The notes: generated by a model not told the origin, from the letters alone. DNA of 64,000 nucleotides from Dehalobacter sp. 12DCB1 (GCF_004343605.1 NZ_POSF01000002.1:62001-126000), one strand, 5' to 3'. Numbered from the stretch's first letter, positions 1 to 11,364 are shown. Numbers and translations are program-made.

Positions 1-1
1 G

Positions 2-1321
2 ACCGAGGATGAATTAATCGGAGGATTTATAACAACTAAAAAAGGATATTATTACACCGTTCTCAACCGGAAGGATAAGAATGGAAAGCGTAAGCCTCTT
101 TGGATTTCAACAGGGCTTCCTGCAATCGAGAAAAATGAAGCAGAAGCCGAAAACCAATGTTTATCGGCTAGAATCCAATATTCCCTTGACTTAAAAAATG
201 GCGTAGCCGATAAGACTTTGGCACATGAAGAACCTGAAAACAATAGTGTTCAGGATAATTCAGATGAAAAACATTCACTAAATCCTTTGTTTGCAGATTT
301 ATTAAATGAATGGCTTGAATTCAGACACCCGGATAATGTTGTTGTGGGCGAAGACTTTAATTTTGACAAGACAATCAAGCTTAATACTTGGGCTGGCTAT
401 GCAGAAAATATAAAACAAAACTTATACCCGACATTCATGGCTTACGGATGCACTGTCCAAGAGATTACGCCTGAGTTGCTTAAGGGGCATTATTCTTACC
501 GGCTTAAAAACGGCAGAAAGAAGTCTACGGTCGCCAAAGATTATACAATTATCAATCAAGCACTGAATTATGCCGTCAGCAAAAAGATGATCAGCGTGAA
601 TCCGAACAGCGCGATAACCTTGCACAAAATCGAGAAGTATAATGCGGCGACGCTCAATGCCGAGCAGATGTTGAATTATCTCGAATTTATTGTAGACGAT
701 ATCATTGAAATCCCTATATTACTGGGCGGATTTTATGGAATGCGGCGCAGTGAATGTCTAGGCGCTAGAGAATCCCAATTTGATTTCAAGTACAAATTCT
801 TTAGGGCTAATCATACTGTAACCACGGCAGTGATCGACAAGAAGAAAATATATATCCCTTCCGACAAGCTTAAAACGGATTTGAGCAACCGTACTTATCC
901 TTTGATTCCTTATGTTGAAGAAAGGATAAAAGCAAAAATAACGGAGAATAAGGAGCTGAGGGCGCTTTGCGGCAACTCATACAGCAAAGAATGGCTTGGT
1001 TATCTTTGCGTCGATCCCTTGGGGGAAATTATCGACCCAAATTATATAACCAACAGACATAGCGATTTGCTTAGGAAAGCCGGATTGCCGCATGTCAGAT
1101 TCCACGACCTCCGGCATTCATGCGTAGGCTTAATGATGGCTAATGAAGTGCCTATGGAGCGCATCCGGGATTGGGTTGGACATAGCGACATCCGGACAAC
1201 GGTCAATACTTATGGCCATCTGGAATACCAGTCCAAGAAAAAAACAGCCAAGATTATTCAAAAATCTCTGCCGCTTAAAATGGCAGGGGCTGCCAATCTT
1301 TTAGGATTAACAGCCCCATGA
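2..1321 (+). CDS. Site-specific tyrosine recombinase (integrase), 5' end cut by window edge
   Basis: Phage/integrative-element integrase that would catalyse recombination at an att site. The frame is open from position 2 and shows an AP2-like N-terminal DNA-binding motif (GYYYTVLNRKD, then GKRK and WISTGL, bases 44-130). A SAM-like core-binding region follows, then the catalytic domain with the Arg in GMRRSE (near 740), HDLRH (near 1105) and WVGHSDIRTTVNTYGH with the probable Tyr nucleophile near 1210. The only in-frame start codon inside the window is TTG at 218. Starting there would remove about 72 residues including the AP2-like domain, so the true start is probably left of the window. The TGA stop (1319-1321) directly abuts the 3' CCA of tRNA-Ser, as expected for an element inserted at a tRNA 3' end. 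It runs against the strand of its neighbours on this arm. Confidence 0.9.
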   Translation, partial: TEDELIGGFITTKKGYYYTVLNRKDKNGKRKPLWISTGLPAIEKNEAEAENQCLSARIQYSLDLKNGVADKTLAHEEPENNSVQDNSDEKHSLNPLFADLLNEWLEFRHPDNVVVGEDFNFDKTIKLNTWAGYAENIKQNLYPTFMAYGCTVQEITPELLKGHYSYRLKNGRKKSTVAKDYTIINQALNYAVSKKMISVNPNSAITLHKIEKYNAATLNAEQMLNYLEFIVDDIIEIPILLGGFYGMRRSECLGARESQFDFKYKFFRANHTVTTAVIDKKKIYIPSDKLKTDLSNRTYPLIPYVEERIKAKITENKELRALCGNSYSKEWLGYLCVDPLGEIIDPNYITNRHSDLLRKAGLPHVRFHDLRHSCVGLMMANEVPMERIRDWVGHSDIRTTVNTYGHLEYQSKKKTAKIIQKSLPLKMAGAANLLGLTAP

Positions 1322-1411
1322 TGGCGGAGGGTTAGGGATTTGAACCCTAGGTACACTAACGTGCACACTGGTTTTCGAGACCAGCTCCTTAAGCCACTCG
1401 GACAACCCTCC
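1322..1411 (-). tRNA. tRNA-Ser (anticodon CGA)
   Basis: Class II tRNA with a 7-bp acceptor stem (GGAGGGT with its complement), D arm CCGAGTGG, anticodon loop CTCGAAA giving CGA, a long variable arm, a T-loop of the GTTCAAAT type and an encoded 3' CCA (TGG at 1322-1324 on the plus strand). Its 3' end touches the integrase stop codon, so it is the probable attachment site of the element on the left. It reads UCG codons. Confidence 0.95.
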
Positions 1412-1489
1412 GGATTATTAACTTATTTCAGTACCCCAGATAGAACTCGGATAGAACAACTCAAAAATCCATATTTATTCGAACTTCGG

Positions 1490-1592
1490 GGAGAGTAGAA
1501 ACCGCATAAATACTAGGTTTTCGGCTACATGGTTTCCACAATGCCCAACACATTTCGAGTGCGGCGCGTTATGACCACTTCGCTACTTCTCC
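1490..1592 (-). ncRNA. Aberrant tRNA-Ser-like cloverleaf (possible tRNA pseudogene)
   Basis: Read on the minus strand this begins GGAGAAGTAGCGAAGTGG and folds by eye as a class II tRNA. The acceptor GGAGA pairs with TCTCC, and GTAG with CTAC around a bulged A. There is a 3-bp D stem with a normal AAGTGGT D-loop, and an anticodon arm with loop CTCGAAA (CGA, the same as the intact neighbour). A long variable hairpin and a 5-bp T-stem (AAACC/GGTTT) follow. The T-loop is 12 nt without TTCRA, and no 3' CCA is encoded. It is either a decayed tRNA-Ser brought by the mobile element or a divergent functional tRNA-like RNA. The fold was made by hand. Confidence 0.45.
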
Positions 1593-1631
1593 ATGATAAA
1601 TATATTATTTTTAAGATTATGAGGTTTTGCT

Positions 1632-2087
1632 TTAGACTCCGGTACGTTTTTCCCGGAAATATTGTTTTAACAGTACCGAGCATTCTTCTTCCAAGACGCC
1701 TGCCGTGACTTCAACTTTGTGATTCCAACAGTTTCTGTTCAGTACATTCATCACGGACTCAACAGCGCCGCCTTTGGCATCCATCGCTCCGTAGACCAGG
1801 TGTTTGATCCTAGCTTGAAGAATTGCGCCGGCACACATCGGGCAGGGTTCCAGGGTGACATACAACGTCGCATCCGTCAGCCTCCAGTGACCCATCACCT
1901 CGGCTGCTCGCCGAATGGCGAGAATTTCGGCATGTCCGGTCGGGTCTTGTTTCTGCTCTTTTTCATTGAAGGCGACAGATAGAATTTGCTGATTTACGAT
2001 AACGAGGGCGCCAACCGGAATCTCATTGCAGTCATAAGCCTTTTGGGCTTGGTCAAGCGCAAGTCTCATCCAATCTTCATGTTTCAT
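1632..2087 (-). CDS. tadA: tRNA-specific adenosine-34 deaminase TadA
   Basis: Deaminates adenosine 34 to inosine in the anticodon of tRNA-Arg(ACG), allowing wobble decoding. The 151-residue protein has the cytidine/deoxycytidylate deaminase zinc site: H52-A-E54, where the Glu is the proton shuttle, and P81-C-x-x-C85. Length matches the bacterial family. The ATG at 2087 follows a GAGAG-type ribosome site. It is a stand-alone minus-strand gene between the tRNA-Ser pair and a tRNA-Arg/tRNA-Ser pair, co-oriented with replication on this arm. No terminator is obvious after it. Confidence 0.95.
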   Translation of the reverse strand: MKHEDWMRLALDQAQKAYDCNEIPVGALVIVNQQILSVAFNEKEQKQDPTGHAEILAIRRAAEVMGHWRLTDATLYVTLEPCPMCAGAILQARIKHLVYGAMDAKGGAVESVMNVLNRNCWNHKVEVTAGVLEEECSVLLKQYFREKRTGV

Positions 2088-2243
2088 TTCTCTCAGCCTC
2101 GAATACCATCCTGCCAGACCCGTAGAAGAATCAAAATATGCTGGACAGGAAATACAGATTCAGGATTGACATAGTATGAGTACTTCTACCGTTTGCAGCG
2201 GCAAATCTGATAAAAAAAAGGCCTTAAAACCTTTGCGATATGA

Positions 2244-2322
2244 TGGTGGCCCCGGGAGGACTCGAACCCCCGCAAGACAGGGTTTAGGAAACCCCCGCTC
2301 TATCCACCTGAGCTACGAGGCC
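2244..2322 (-). tRNA. tRNA-Arg (anticodon CCT)
   Basis: Complete cloverleaf on the minus strand starting GGCCTCGTAGCTCAGG. The anticodon stem is GGGGT/ACCCT with loop TTCCTAA (CCT). It has a GGTTCGAGTCC T arm and an encoded CCA. It reads AGG codons. Confidence 0.95.
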
Positions 2323-2334
2323 ATATAGATTGCA

Positions 2335-2423
2335 TGGCGGAGGGGGTGGGATTCGAACCCACGGCTCCTTTCGGAGTCACCGGTTTTCAAGACCGGCTCC
2401 TTAAACCGCTCGGACACCCCTCC
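2335..2423 (-). tRNA. tRNA-Ser (anticodon TGA)
   Basis: Class II tRNA on the minus strand starting GGAGGGGTGTCCGAGCGG, with anticodon loop CTTGAAA (TGA), long variable arm GACTCCGAAAGGAGCC, T-loop GTTCGAATC and an encoded CCA. It lies 12 nt upstream of tRNA-Arg(CCT) in the direction of transcription and is probably co-transcribed with it. Confidence 0.95.
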
Positions 2424-2529
2424 AGCAGTAAGACGATAGATAGTATAACATAAACTTTATAACTAAACAAGAAGCTGTTTGCGCCAAATTTAAACAATAA
2501 AGCAACAAACAATATAATAATCTAATTGC

Positions 2530-2550
2530 ATTAATGCTCTTAGCATTAAT
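2530..2550 (-). terminator. Hairpin after serS (weak terminator candidate)
   Basis: Perfect 9-bp inverted repeat ATTAATGCT/AGCATTAAT with loop CTT, 20 nt past the serS stop. No U-run follows it on the minus strand, so it may be an mRNA 3'-end stabiliser rather than a true intrinsic terminator. Confidence 0.35.
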
Positions 2551-2570
2551 CAAAAAAACTTTATTCTAAT

Positions 2571-3836
2571 CTAACCGATAAATTCCGTACCCATGTATGG
2601 AACCAGTGCTTTCGGAATCCTGATTCTACCATCTTCTTCTTGATAGTTCTCCAGAATAGCCGATACGGTCCTGCCGATGGCCAGTCCGCTGCCGTTTAAG
2701 GTATGCACAAACTCCACTTTTTCCTTAGGTCCGCGCCGAAAACGAATATTCGCTCTTCTAGCCTGAAAATCATTAAAATTGCTGCAGGAAGATATTTCCC
2801 TGTACAGATTAAAGCTTGGCAGCCATACTTCAAGGTCATACGTTTTAGCAGAACTAAATCCAAGATCGCCGGTGGATAAAGCAATAACGCGGTAAGAGAG
2901 TTCCAGTTCCTGCAGAATCGCTTCAGCATCCGCGGTCAGCATCTCCAACTCATGGAAGGAATTCTCCGGAAGGGAGAATTTTACAAGCTCAACTTTATTA
3001 AACTGATGCTGGCGGATCAGCCCGCGGGTATCCCTCCCGGAAGCTCCAGCTTCGGCACGGAAACATGCACTGTAGGCACAAAATTTAATCGGAAGCATAT
3101 CTGCTTCAAGGATCTCATCTCTGTAAATATTGGTGACTGGTACTTCTGCTGTAGGAATCAGGAAATAATCGGTTTTTTCCACTTTGAAAGCGTCTTCTTC
3201 AAATTTGGGCAGCTGACCGGTGGAAAACATAGACTGCCGGTTGACCATAAACGGCGGAAAGACCTCCGTATAGCCTTTGGCGGCATGCCTGTCCATCATA
3301 AAATTGATCAAGGCTCTTTCTAGGCGCGCTCCGAGCCCTTTGTAGAATGTAAATCGAGTTCCAGTTACTTTGCCGGCCCGGGCAAAATCTAAAATATCAA
3401 GTTTTTCCCCCAACTCATAGTGGGTTAGCGGTTGAAATTCAAACTTCCTGGGTTCACCCCATTTGCGGACTTCGATGTTATCGTTTTCATCTTTACCAAC
3501 CGGAACAGATGCATCGGGAATATTCGGGATCAAATAGAGTACTTCCAGCATTTTTTGCTCGATCTCGTTTAAACTGTCATCCAGCGTTTTAATGTTCTGA
3601 CCAACCTCACGCATTTGAAGGATCAGCTTCTCGGCATCCTGCCCGCTTTTCTTCCGCCGGGCAACTTCTTCAGATACCTTATTGCGTTCCGCTTTCAGAT
3701 TTTCCGCCTCAAATAAGATTTGCCGTCTTTTTTCCTCTTGGCGTAAAAAATCATCCAGGTTGATATCGGCACAGCGTTTCGCTAACGCTTCTTTGACAAT
3801 CTCGGGATTGCTGCGCACAAATTTTAGATCGAGCAT
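2571..3836 (-). CDS. serS: Seryl-tRNA synthetase
   Basis: Class II aminoacyl-tRNA synthetase that charges tRNA-Ser and also tRNA-Sec, the first step to selenocysteine. The 421 residues comprise an N-terminal coiled-coil tRNA-binding arm (about 1-110), then the catalytic core. Motif 2 is [15 protein letters not shown] and motif 3 is [15 protein letters not shown]. Length is typical. The ATG at 3836 lies 12 nt after the pdxT stop, with GGAGGGG directly upstream, so it appears to be the last gene of a pdxS-pdxT-serS operon. No T-box leader is present in front of it. Two tRNA-Ser genes and the tRNA-Sec gene in the window are its substrates. Confidence 0.97.
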   Translation of the reverse strand: MLDLKFVRSNPEIVKEALAKRCADINLDDFLRQEEKRRQILFEAENLKAERNKVSEEVARRKKSGQDAEKLILQMREVGQNIKTLDDSLNEIEQKMLEVLYLIPNIPDASVPVGKDENDNIEVRKWGEPRKFEFQPLTHYELGEKLDILDFARAGKVTGTRFTFYKGLGARLERALINFMMDRHAAKGYTEVFPPFMVNRQSMFSTGQLPKFEEDAFKVEKTDYFLIPTAEVPVTNIYRDEILEADMLPIKFCAYSACFRAEAGASGRDTRGLIRQHQFNKVELVKFSLPENSFHELEMLTADAEAILQELELSYRVIALSTGDLGFSSAKTYDLEVWLPSFNLYREISSCSNFNDFQARRANIRFRRGPKEKVEFVHTLNGSGLAIGRTVSAILENYQEEDGRIRIPKALVPYMGTEFIG

Positions 3837-3848
3837 AACGGGCCCCTC

Positions 3849-4433
3849 CTATTTTCGATACTGATCAACGATGTTAATGAAATATTTATGAATTCTGGTA
3901 TCGTCTGTAAGCTCGGGATGAAACGCGCTGGCCAGAATATGATCATCCCGAACCAAGACAATCTTTCCGGCATATACGGCCAGCACATCGACCTCCGGAC
4001 CTGCTTCCAACACATACGGCGCTCGAATGAATACGGCCCGCAGATTTCCGCCTTCCAGTCCCTTAACCGGGATATCCGCTTCAAAACTCGCAATCTGCCG
4101 CCCAAAAGCATTTCGTTTGACGGAAATATCCAGAAGACCCAAAGAATACTGGCTGCTCTGATCAATTTTTTTACTAAGTAGAATCATGCCGGCGCATGTC
4201 CCAAAAATGGGAAAACCTTCACCAGCCATTTCTGCAATTTTGTCACCAAAACCGTCAATTTCGAGCTGCTTACCAATTGCTGTGCTTTCCCCACCGGGAA
4301 TAATTAATCCACTGATTCCTTTTAAATCATCGACACTGCGGACTTCAACCGCCTCAACTCCAAGTCTTTCCAATAATTTGCAGTGCTCGCGAAAAGCGCC
4401 CTGGATAGCCAGGACACCAATTTTCTTTTTCAT
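3849..4433 (-). CDS. pdxT: Pyridoxal 5'-phosphate synthase glutaminase subunit PdxT
   Basis: Class I glutamine amidotransferase that hydrolyses glutamine and channels ammonia to PdxS for de novo PLP synthesis. It shows the PGGEST oxyanion-hole motif, the nucleophile Cys in GTCAGM (near residue 80) and the His-x-Glu pair in FHPEL near residue 172. It is about 194 residues, as usual. ATG at 4433 follows the pdxS stop by 2 nt. A GTG at 4439 overlapping that stop would add MS and cannot be excluded. The tight junction indicates translational coupling with pdxS, matching the 12+12 PdxS/PdxT complex of the family. Confidence 0.96.
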   Translation of the reverse strand: MKKKIGVLAIQGAFREHCKLLERLGVEAVEVRSVDDLKGISGLIIPGGESTAIGKQLEIDGFGDKIAEMAGEGFPIFGTCAGMILLSKKIDQSSQYSLGLLDISVKRNAFGRQIASFEADIPVKGLEGGNLRAVFIRAPYVLEAGPEVDVLAVYAGKIVLVRDDHILASAFHPELTDDTRIHKYFINIVDQYRK

Positions 4434-4435
4434 GC

Positions 4436-5320
4436 TCACCAGCCCCGATCCTGCATTCTTTCCGCCGGAGCAATCGAGGAAATCTCCAGACCAGGCATTG
4501 CTTCCCCAATTTCTTCTGAAAGCTTAGCCAGCATGTCCGGATCATTGTGGTGGGTGGTTGCGAGAACAATCGCTCTGGCTCTTTTGGTCGGTTCAGAGGA
4601 TTTAAATATGCCGGAGCCAACAAAAATACCATCGCAGCCCAGCTGCATCATAAGGGCCGCATCGGCCGGGGTCGCAATTCCGCCAGCTGCAAAATTAACA
4701 ACCGGAAGTTTTCCGTGTTCGGCAACATATAGAACTAAATCGTAGGGCGCGGCCATTTCCTTGGCCGCGGTCATCAGTTCCTCCTTTGGCATCGTGGTCA
4801 GTCTGCGGATATCGGCCATGACCGTCCGCATATGGCGCACAGCCTCGACTACATTGCCTGTTCCGGGCTCGCCTTTGGTGCGGATCATCGCAGCACCCTC
4901 ACCGATTCGACGCAGGGCCTCACCGAGGTTGCGTGCACCGCAGACAAACGGCACTTTAAATTGATTCTTGTCGATGTGATAAAGGTCGTCAGCAGGGGTT
5001 AGCACTTCGCTCTCATCAATGTAATCTGCACCAAGTGCTTCCAGGATCCGGGCTTCGACAAAGTGTCCGATTCTTGCTTTGGCCATAACTGGAATCGTTA
5101 CAGCCTCCATGATCTTTTTAACGATAGTCGGATCGGCCATTCTTGCTACACCGCCTGCGGCCCGGATATCAGAGGGTACCCTTTCCAGGGCCATAACTGC
5201 ACAGGCTCCGGCTTCCTCAGCTATTTTTGCCTGTTCGGGTGTTGTGACGTCCATAATGACGCCTCCTTTTAACATCTCCGCCAAGCCCGTTTTTACTTTC
5301 CATGAAGCTACCTCAACCAT
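4436..5320 (-). CDS. pdxS: Pyridoxal 5'-phosphate synthase lyase subunit PdxS
   Basis: TIM-barrel enzyme that condenses ribose 5-phosphate, glyceraldehyde 3-phosphate and ammonia to PLP. The 294-residue protein has Asp24 (VIMDV) and the Schiff-base Lys81 (VMAKARIGH) conserved, plus the phosphate-binding [10 protein letters not shown] stretch. The start ATG at 5320 has a strong AGGAGG site 9-10 nt upstream. It lies 68 nt after gyrA and heads the pdxS-pdxT-serS group. A promoter in the short gap is possible, but no convincing -35/-10 pair was found. Confidence 0.97.
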   Translation of the reverse strand: MVEVASWKVKTGLAEMLKGGVIMDVTTPEQAKIAEEAGACAVMALERVPSDIRAAGGVARMADPTIVKKIMEAVTIPVMAKARIGHFVEARILEALGADYIDESEVLTPADDLYHIDKNQFKVPFVCGARNLGEALRRIGEGAAMIRTKGEPGTGNVVEAVRHMRTVMADIRRLTTMPKEELMTAAKEMAAPYDLVLYVAEHGKLPVVNFAAGGIATPADAALMMQLGCDGIFVGSGIFKSSEPTKRARAIVLATTHHNDPDMLAKLSEEIGEAMPGLEISSIAPAERMQDRGW

Positions 5321-5388
5321 GAATGATTCCTCCTAATAGATCTGTTAATCGTAATATTGTTCCCTGTTATAATCATTTTATTAATCGT

Positions 5389-7860
5389 TTATTCTTCTTC
5401 TTCTTTACTTACAAATTTAGCTACGGCCACAACCTTACTGTCGCCTGTCCTCATTGCGGTTACCCCCTGGGCCGATCTTCCCTGAACGGAGATGCCGCTG
5501 ACTTCCTGACGTATCACAATACCTTCATCGGTAATGACCATCAGTTCCTGATCGGCGGTGACGACCTTGACGGCAGCCAGAGGCCCGGTCTTGGAAGTGA
5601 CTCTGTGCCCGATGATGCCTTTGCCACCACGTCCCTGGATCCGGAAATCATCCAGTTCGCTTCGTTTGGCAAAGCCATTCTCGGTAACTGTCAGCAATTC
5701 TAAATCACTGGCGGTTTTATCGACAACATCCATCGCAATAACATAGTCATTTTTCCTGAGAGAGATTCCTCTTACACCTCGGGCTGTCCGTCCCATAGCT
5801 CTGACATCCTCCTCGGAGAAGCGGATCGCCAGGCCCAGGCGGGTTGCAATCACGACATCGTCATTTTCTTTCGTGAGACGCACGCCGATCAGTTCGTCAT
5901 TTTCATCCAGCGTCAGCGCAATCAAGCCATCACTTCTTTTCGTGTCATAATCCTGGAGCGAAGTCTTTTTGACAATCCCGTTTCTCGTTGCTGTCAGCAG
6001 GTTGAATTGGTCTTTAAACTCCTTGACAGCAATCGTCGCGGTGACTTTTTCATCCTGCGCGAGACTCAAAAGGTTCACGATCGCAGTACCTTTGGCTGTT
6101 CTGCTTGCTTCAGGTATTTCATGCGCCCGCAAACGGTAAACCTTGCCGCGTGAAGTGAAGAAAAGAATATGATGATGCGTAGAGGCAATAAACAGGCTCT
6201 CCACAAAATCATTTTCTCCGGTAGACATACCGGTGACTCCACGGCCGCCTCTCCTCTGGCTGTGGTAGGTATTTAAAGGCAGTCTTTTGATATACCCTCT
6301 GTGCGTGACCGTAATCACAACGTCCTCATCCGCGATCAAATCTTCAATTTCCATCTTCGTCGCATCAAAAGTGATTTCAGAACGTCTCGGATCCGCAAAT
6401 TTATCCCTGATTTCCTTCAGCTCTGCTTTAATAATTTCGCGGACCATCTTATCTGAGTTAAGAACAGCCGTGAGATAGGCGATCTCATCCATCAGCTTCT
6501 GATACTGGGCATCCAGTTTTTCGCGTTCCAAACCGGTGAGCCGCTTTAAGCGCATGTCCAGAATAGCCTGAGCTTGTCTGTCGCTGAAATCAAAGCGCAG
6601 AATCAGTTTTGCTTTAGCAATGTCATCATCCTTGGAAGAACGAATGATTTCAATGACTTCATCGATATAGTCCAGCGCCTTGCGCAGTCCTTGCACGATA
6701 TGTGCCTCATCTTCCGCTTTCTTCAGTTCAAACCGACTGCGCCGGACAATAACCTCTTTTTGGTGTTTGATGAAGTATTCCAGCATTTCCTGCAGGTTGA
6801 GTACTTTCGGGGTATTGTCAACAAGCGCCAGCATATTGATCCCGAAGCTGTCTTCCATCTGGGTATGCTTATACAGCTGATTCAGGATGACTTGAGGAGT
6901 AACATCCCTACGCAGTTCGATCACGATGCGCATCCCTTTCATCGTGGTCTCATCGCGCAAATCGGTTATACCTTCAATTTTCTTTTCCTGAACAAGTTCA
7001 GCAATCTTTTCAATCAGCCGGGACTTATTAACCACATACGGAATTTCCGTAACAACGATTTGCATTTTCCCGTTTTTCTCAATCTTTTCGATATTGGCCT
7101 TCGCCCGGACCTTAATTGATCCTCTGCCGGTTGTGTACGCGCTGATGATACCCTCCGTGCCCATGATCTGGGCGCCGGTCGGAAAATCAGGTCCTTTAAT
7201 GAATTTCATCAGATCTTTGATTCCCGGTCGGGACGCTCCATCCTCATTATCTTGACTGTCTATCAGATAAATGACACCGTCGATGACTTCGCCCAGATTA
7301 TGCGGCGGTATGTTCGTGGCCATCCCGACAGCAATCCCGGAAGAACCGTTAACCAATAGGTTTGGGAATTTTGCCGGCAAGACGTCCGGTTCTTTTTCTC
7401 TTTCATCATAGTTCGGACTAAAATTAACTGTATCCTTATCAATATCAGCCAGCATATACGTAGCCAGCGGAGCCATCTTCATCTCCGTATAACGCATGGC
7501 AGCCGCTGAATCACCATCGATCGAACCAAAGTTGCCATGCCCGTCAATTAAAGGGTAACGACTGGAAAAATCCTGCGCCATCCTGACAGACGCATCATAG
7601 ATTGAAGAGTCTCCATGCGGGTGATATTTCCCCATGCAATCTCCGACCAGTCTGGCCGATTTACTATACCCTTTATTAGGCGTCATCCCTAATTCATTCA
7701 TCGCATAAAGGATCCTGCGATGAACCGGTTTCAGCCCGTCGCGTACATCCGGCAAGGCTCGACTGACAATTACGCTCATGGAATAATCTATAAATGATTT
7801 TTTTAATTCATCGGAAATCTCAATGGGCAAAACCTTGCCACTAAAAAGTTCCATGGACAT
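5389..7860 (-). CDS. gyrA: DNA gyrase subunit A
   Basis: Catalytic subunit of gyrase, which introduces negative supercoils by double-strand passage. The 823-residue protein has the active Tyr124 in AMRYTEMK, the winged-helix domain around residues 30-130, a long coiled-coil tower and six C-terminal beta-pinwheel repeats that include the GyrA box (QRRGGRG). In the quinolone-determining region, [11 protein letters not shown] keeps Ser and Asp at the positions equivalent to E. coli 83 and 87. That is the ordinary susceptible-type sequence. The ATG at 7860 lies 14 nt after gyrB with AAAGGAG upstream; a second ATG follows two codons later. It is co-transcribed with gyrB. Confidence 0.98.
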   Translation of the reverse strand: MSMELFSGKVLPIEISDELKKSFIDYSMSVIVSRALPDVRDGLKPVHRRILYAMNELGMTPNKGYSKSARLVGDCMGKYHPHGDSSIYDASVRMAQDFSSRYPLIDGHGNFGSIDGDSAAAMRYTEMKMAPLATYMLADIDKDTVNFSPNYDEREKEPDVLPAKFPNLLVNGSSGIAVGMATNIPPHNLGEVIDGVIYLIDSQDNEDGASRPGIKDLMKFIKGPDFPTGAQIMGTEGIISAYTTGRGSIKVRAKANIEKIEKNGKMQIVVTEIPYVVNKSRLIEKIAELVQEKKIEGITDLRDETTMKGMRIVIELRRDVTPQVILNQLYKHTQMEDSFGINMLALVDNTPKVLNLQEMLEYFIKHQKEVIVRRSRFELKKAEDEAHIVQGLRKALDYIDEVIEIIRSSKDDDIAKAKLILRFDFSDRQAQAILDMRLKRLTGLEREKLDAQYQKLMDEIAYLTAVLNSDKMVREIIKAELKEIRDKFADPRRSEITFDATKMEIEDLIADEDVVITVTHRGYIKRLPLNTYHSQRRGGRGVTGMSTGENDFVESLFIASTHHHILFFTSRGKVYRLRAHEIPEASRTAKGTAIVNLLSLAQDEKVTATIAVKEFKDQFNLLTATRNGIVKKTSLQDYDTKRSDGLIALTLDENDELIGVRLTKENDDVVIATRLGLAIRFSEEDVRAMGRTARGVRGISLRKNDYVIAMDVVDKTASDLELLTVTENGFAKRSELDDFRIQGRGGKGIIGHRVTSKTGPLAAVKVVTADQELMVITDEGIVIRQEVSGISVQGRSAQGVTAMRTGDSKVVAVAKFVSKEEEE

Positions 7861-7874
7861 GGTTCAACGCTCCT

Positions 7875-9827
<1,953 letters not shown>

Positions 9828-9845
9828 TTATCCTTTAACCTTAAT

Positions 9846-9874
9846 ATTATACTATAAAAACTGCTTTCATTCAA
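9846..9874 (-). promoter_or_regulatory. Sigma-A promoter for gyrB-gyrA
   Basis: On the minus strand TTGAAT (9869-9874) is followed by a 17-nt spacer and TATAAT (9846-9851), about 37 nt before the gyrB start. Confidence 0.7.
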
Positions 9875-9929
9875 ATATGAAGACCTCCCAGATTCCGGAG
9901 GTCAATAAAACAACGAATCGTCTTTCTTA

Positions 9930-9952
9930 AAGAAAACTTGGCTGGTGCCAAG
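9930..9952 (-). terminator. Intrinsic terminator after remB
   Basis: Minus strand CTTGGC-ACCA-GCCAAG followed by TTTTCTTT, at the end of the dnaA-dnaN-recF-remB group. The sequence around it resembles both the rpmH leader and the terminator after the SCIFF gene (see findings). Confidence 0.65.
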
Positions 9953-10014
9953 CCTTTGGCAGAAGCCTTAGCATTACTTAGATGTATCAAAAAGTACTTA
10001 CACTTGCTGATATA

Positions 10015-10266
10015 CTAAAAAATACTTCCGCTTTGTGATCTTTTCATTAACGTCGATGAAGAAATCGGAGATAGATAATATTCTGAATCCGTCATCACAA
10101 ATGATTTTTCTTTTCCTTTTTCAGTAATATTCTGTACAGTTCCCTTTTTCATCATTTTATTCAACAAACTTCGGGAAATCTGACTGCTTCCTGCTGTATC
10201 CAAATCAAGAATCAGAATGATTTTGTCTTTTCTTACCATAATATTATTACCGATGTGTAAAAACAT
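10015..10266 (-). CDS. remB: RemB-like (DUF370) regulator
   Basis: Small 83-residue DUF370 protein. The family includes RemA/RemB of Bacillus, which affect biofilm-matrix expression; RemA binds DNA. The N terminus MFLHIGNNIMV and central LDLDTAGSSQISR fit the dnaN-recF-linked RemB/YaaB branch. ATG at 10266 was chosen because AAGGAGGGA lies at ideal spacing, inside the end of recF. A TTG directly after the recF stop (10269) is an alternative. It is the last gene of the dnaA-dnaN-recF operon. The target genes cannot be read from the sequence. Confidence 0.85.
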   Translation of the reverse strand: MFLHIGNNIMVRKDKIILILDLDTAGSSQISRSLLNKMMKKGTVQNITEKGKEKSFVMTDSEYYLSPISSSTLMKRSQSGSIF

Positions 10267-10269
10267 CAA

Positions 10270-11364
10270 CTATTCCCTCCTTATATTTCCATTAAATACC
10301 CGATATACCGCTGCGTTCTGATTTAGACGATCATCTACATCCGTCATAGTGATGATCGTCTGTTTTTGCAGGGTATTGATATATTCAATTAAATAGTCCC
10401 TCCGATATTCATCCAATTCAGAAAGAACATCGTCCAACAGCAAAATTGGATATTCATCTTTTTCATTCCGAATGATTTCCATTTCAGCCAGCTTTAGACT
10501 GAGCACCAGAGAACGCTGCTGGCCCTGAGATGCAAACATTCTTGTATCATTTCCATTCAGATAAATAATTATTTCGTCGCGGTGTGGTCCGAATAATACA
10601 GCTTTTCTCTCAATTTCCTGCATCATTTTTTTCTCAAGTATTTCCGGAAAGCATTGTAAAGCCTGCTCTAAATCCTTTTTTCCTAAGGCTTGATAAACAA
10701 TATCAAGATGGTCCTCATCCGAAAAAATACTTTGAAATATCTTTCTGCAGTGAGTATTCAGTTTATCTGTAAATTCGAAGCGATTAATGATAATTTTGGA
10801 ACTAATCTCACAAATCTGCTCATTCCAGGCCTGGAGCTGAATTTTTAACAGATTAAAATTCCTTTCGTTTTTTAAAAGAATATTTTTCTGATGAACAGCC
10901 CGTAAATAAGCATTGAGCAGGGCAAAATGCGCAGGTCTAACCTGGGCAATCAACAGATCAATAAAACGCCTTCTTTCGTTGGGTCCTTTTTTGACAATAT
11001 TTAAATCATCCGGATAAAAAGAAACCCCATTGACTGTACCAACATAATCTGAAAGACGTTTACAAGCCAATTGGTTAATCTTCATGACTTTTTTTCCGGT
11101 CTCGTAATAACTCTCCAGTATGAAGAGCCTTTCTGAAACCTGAAAAGAACCTGAGAGATAAAAATTTTTTTTTCCCCTGCGTATTAAATCATTTTCTGAC
11201 TTGCAGCGGGCCGATTTACCGCTAATAAGATACCCGATTCCTTCAAGGATATTCGTTTTTCCCTGACCATTGGAACCCATCAGCAAGTTTATTCCCGGCT
11301 GGAAGTCCACCTTTTGTTCTTGATAATTTCTGAAATTAACCAAATGTAAGTCTTTAATATACAT
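10270..11364 (-). CDS. recF: DNA replication and repair protein RecF
   Basis: SMC-like ATPase that helps load RecA at single-strand gaps with RecO/RecR. The 364 residues show Walker A GSNGQGKTN (residues 30-38), the ABC-type signature SQGQQRS near 280 and Walker B PILLLDDVLSELD near 310. Length is normal. It begins 21 nt after dnaN and ends at a TAG that overlaps the ribosome site of remB, indicating a compact origin operon. Confidence 0.97.
   Translation of the reverse strand: MYIKDLHLVNFRNYQEQKVDFQPGINLLMGSNGQGKTNILEGIGYLISGKSARCKSENDLIRRGKKNFYLSGSFQVSERLFILESYYETGKKVMKINQLACKRLSDYVGTVNGVSFYPDDLNIVKKGPNERRRFIDLLIAQVRPAHFALLNAYLRAVHQKNILLKNERNFNLLKIQLQAWNEQICEISSKIIINRFEFTDKLNTHCRKIFQSIFSDEDHLDIVYQALGKKDLEQALQCFPEILEKKMMQEIERKAVLFGPHRDEIIIYLNGNDTRMFASQGQQRSLVLSLKLAEMEIIRNEKDEYPILLLDDVLSELDEYRRDYLIEYINTLQKQTIITMTDVDDRLNQNAAVYRVFNGNIRRE

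Noticed and set aside
218-1321. Integrase beginning at TTG 218
   Set aside because: The frame is open to the window edge and encodes an AP2-like domain upstream of 218, so TTG 218 is very unlikely to be the true start.
6574-7119. 181-residue open frame on the plus strand inside gyrA
   Set aside because: Antisense to a fully conserved gyrA region, with no ribosome site or family similarity.
9883-9904. GACCTCC/GGAGGTC hairpin upstream of gyrB
   Set aside because: It lacks a U-run on either strand and lies before the gyrB promoter; kept as an unexplained short inverted repeat only.
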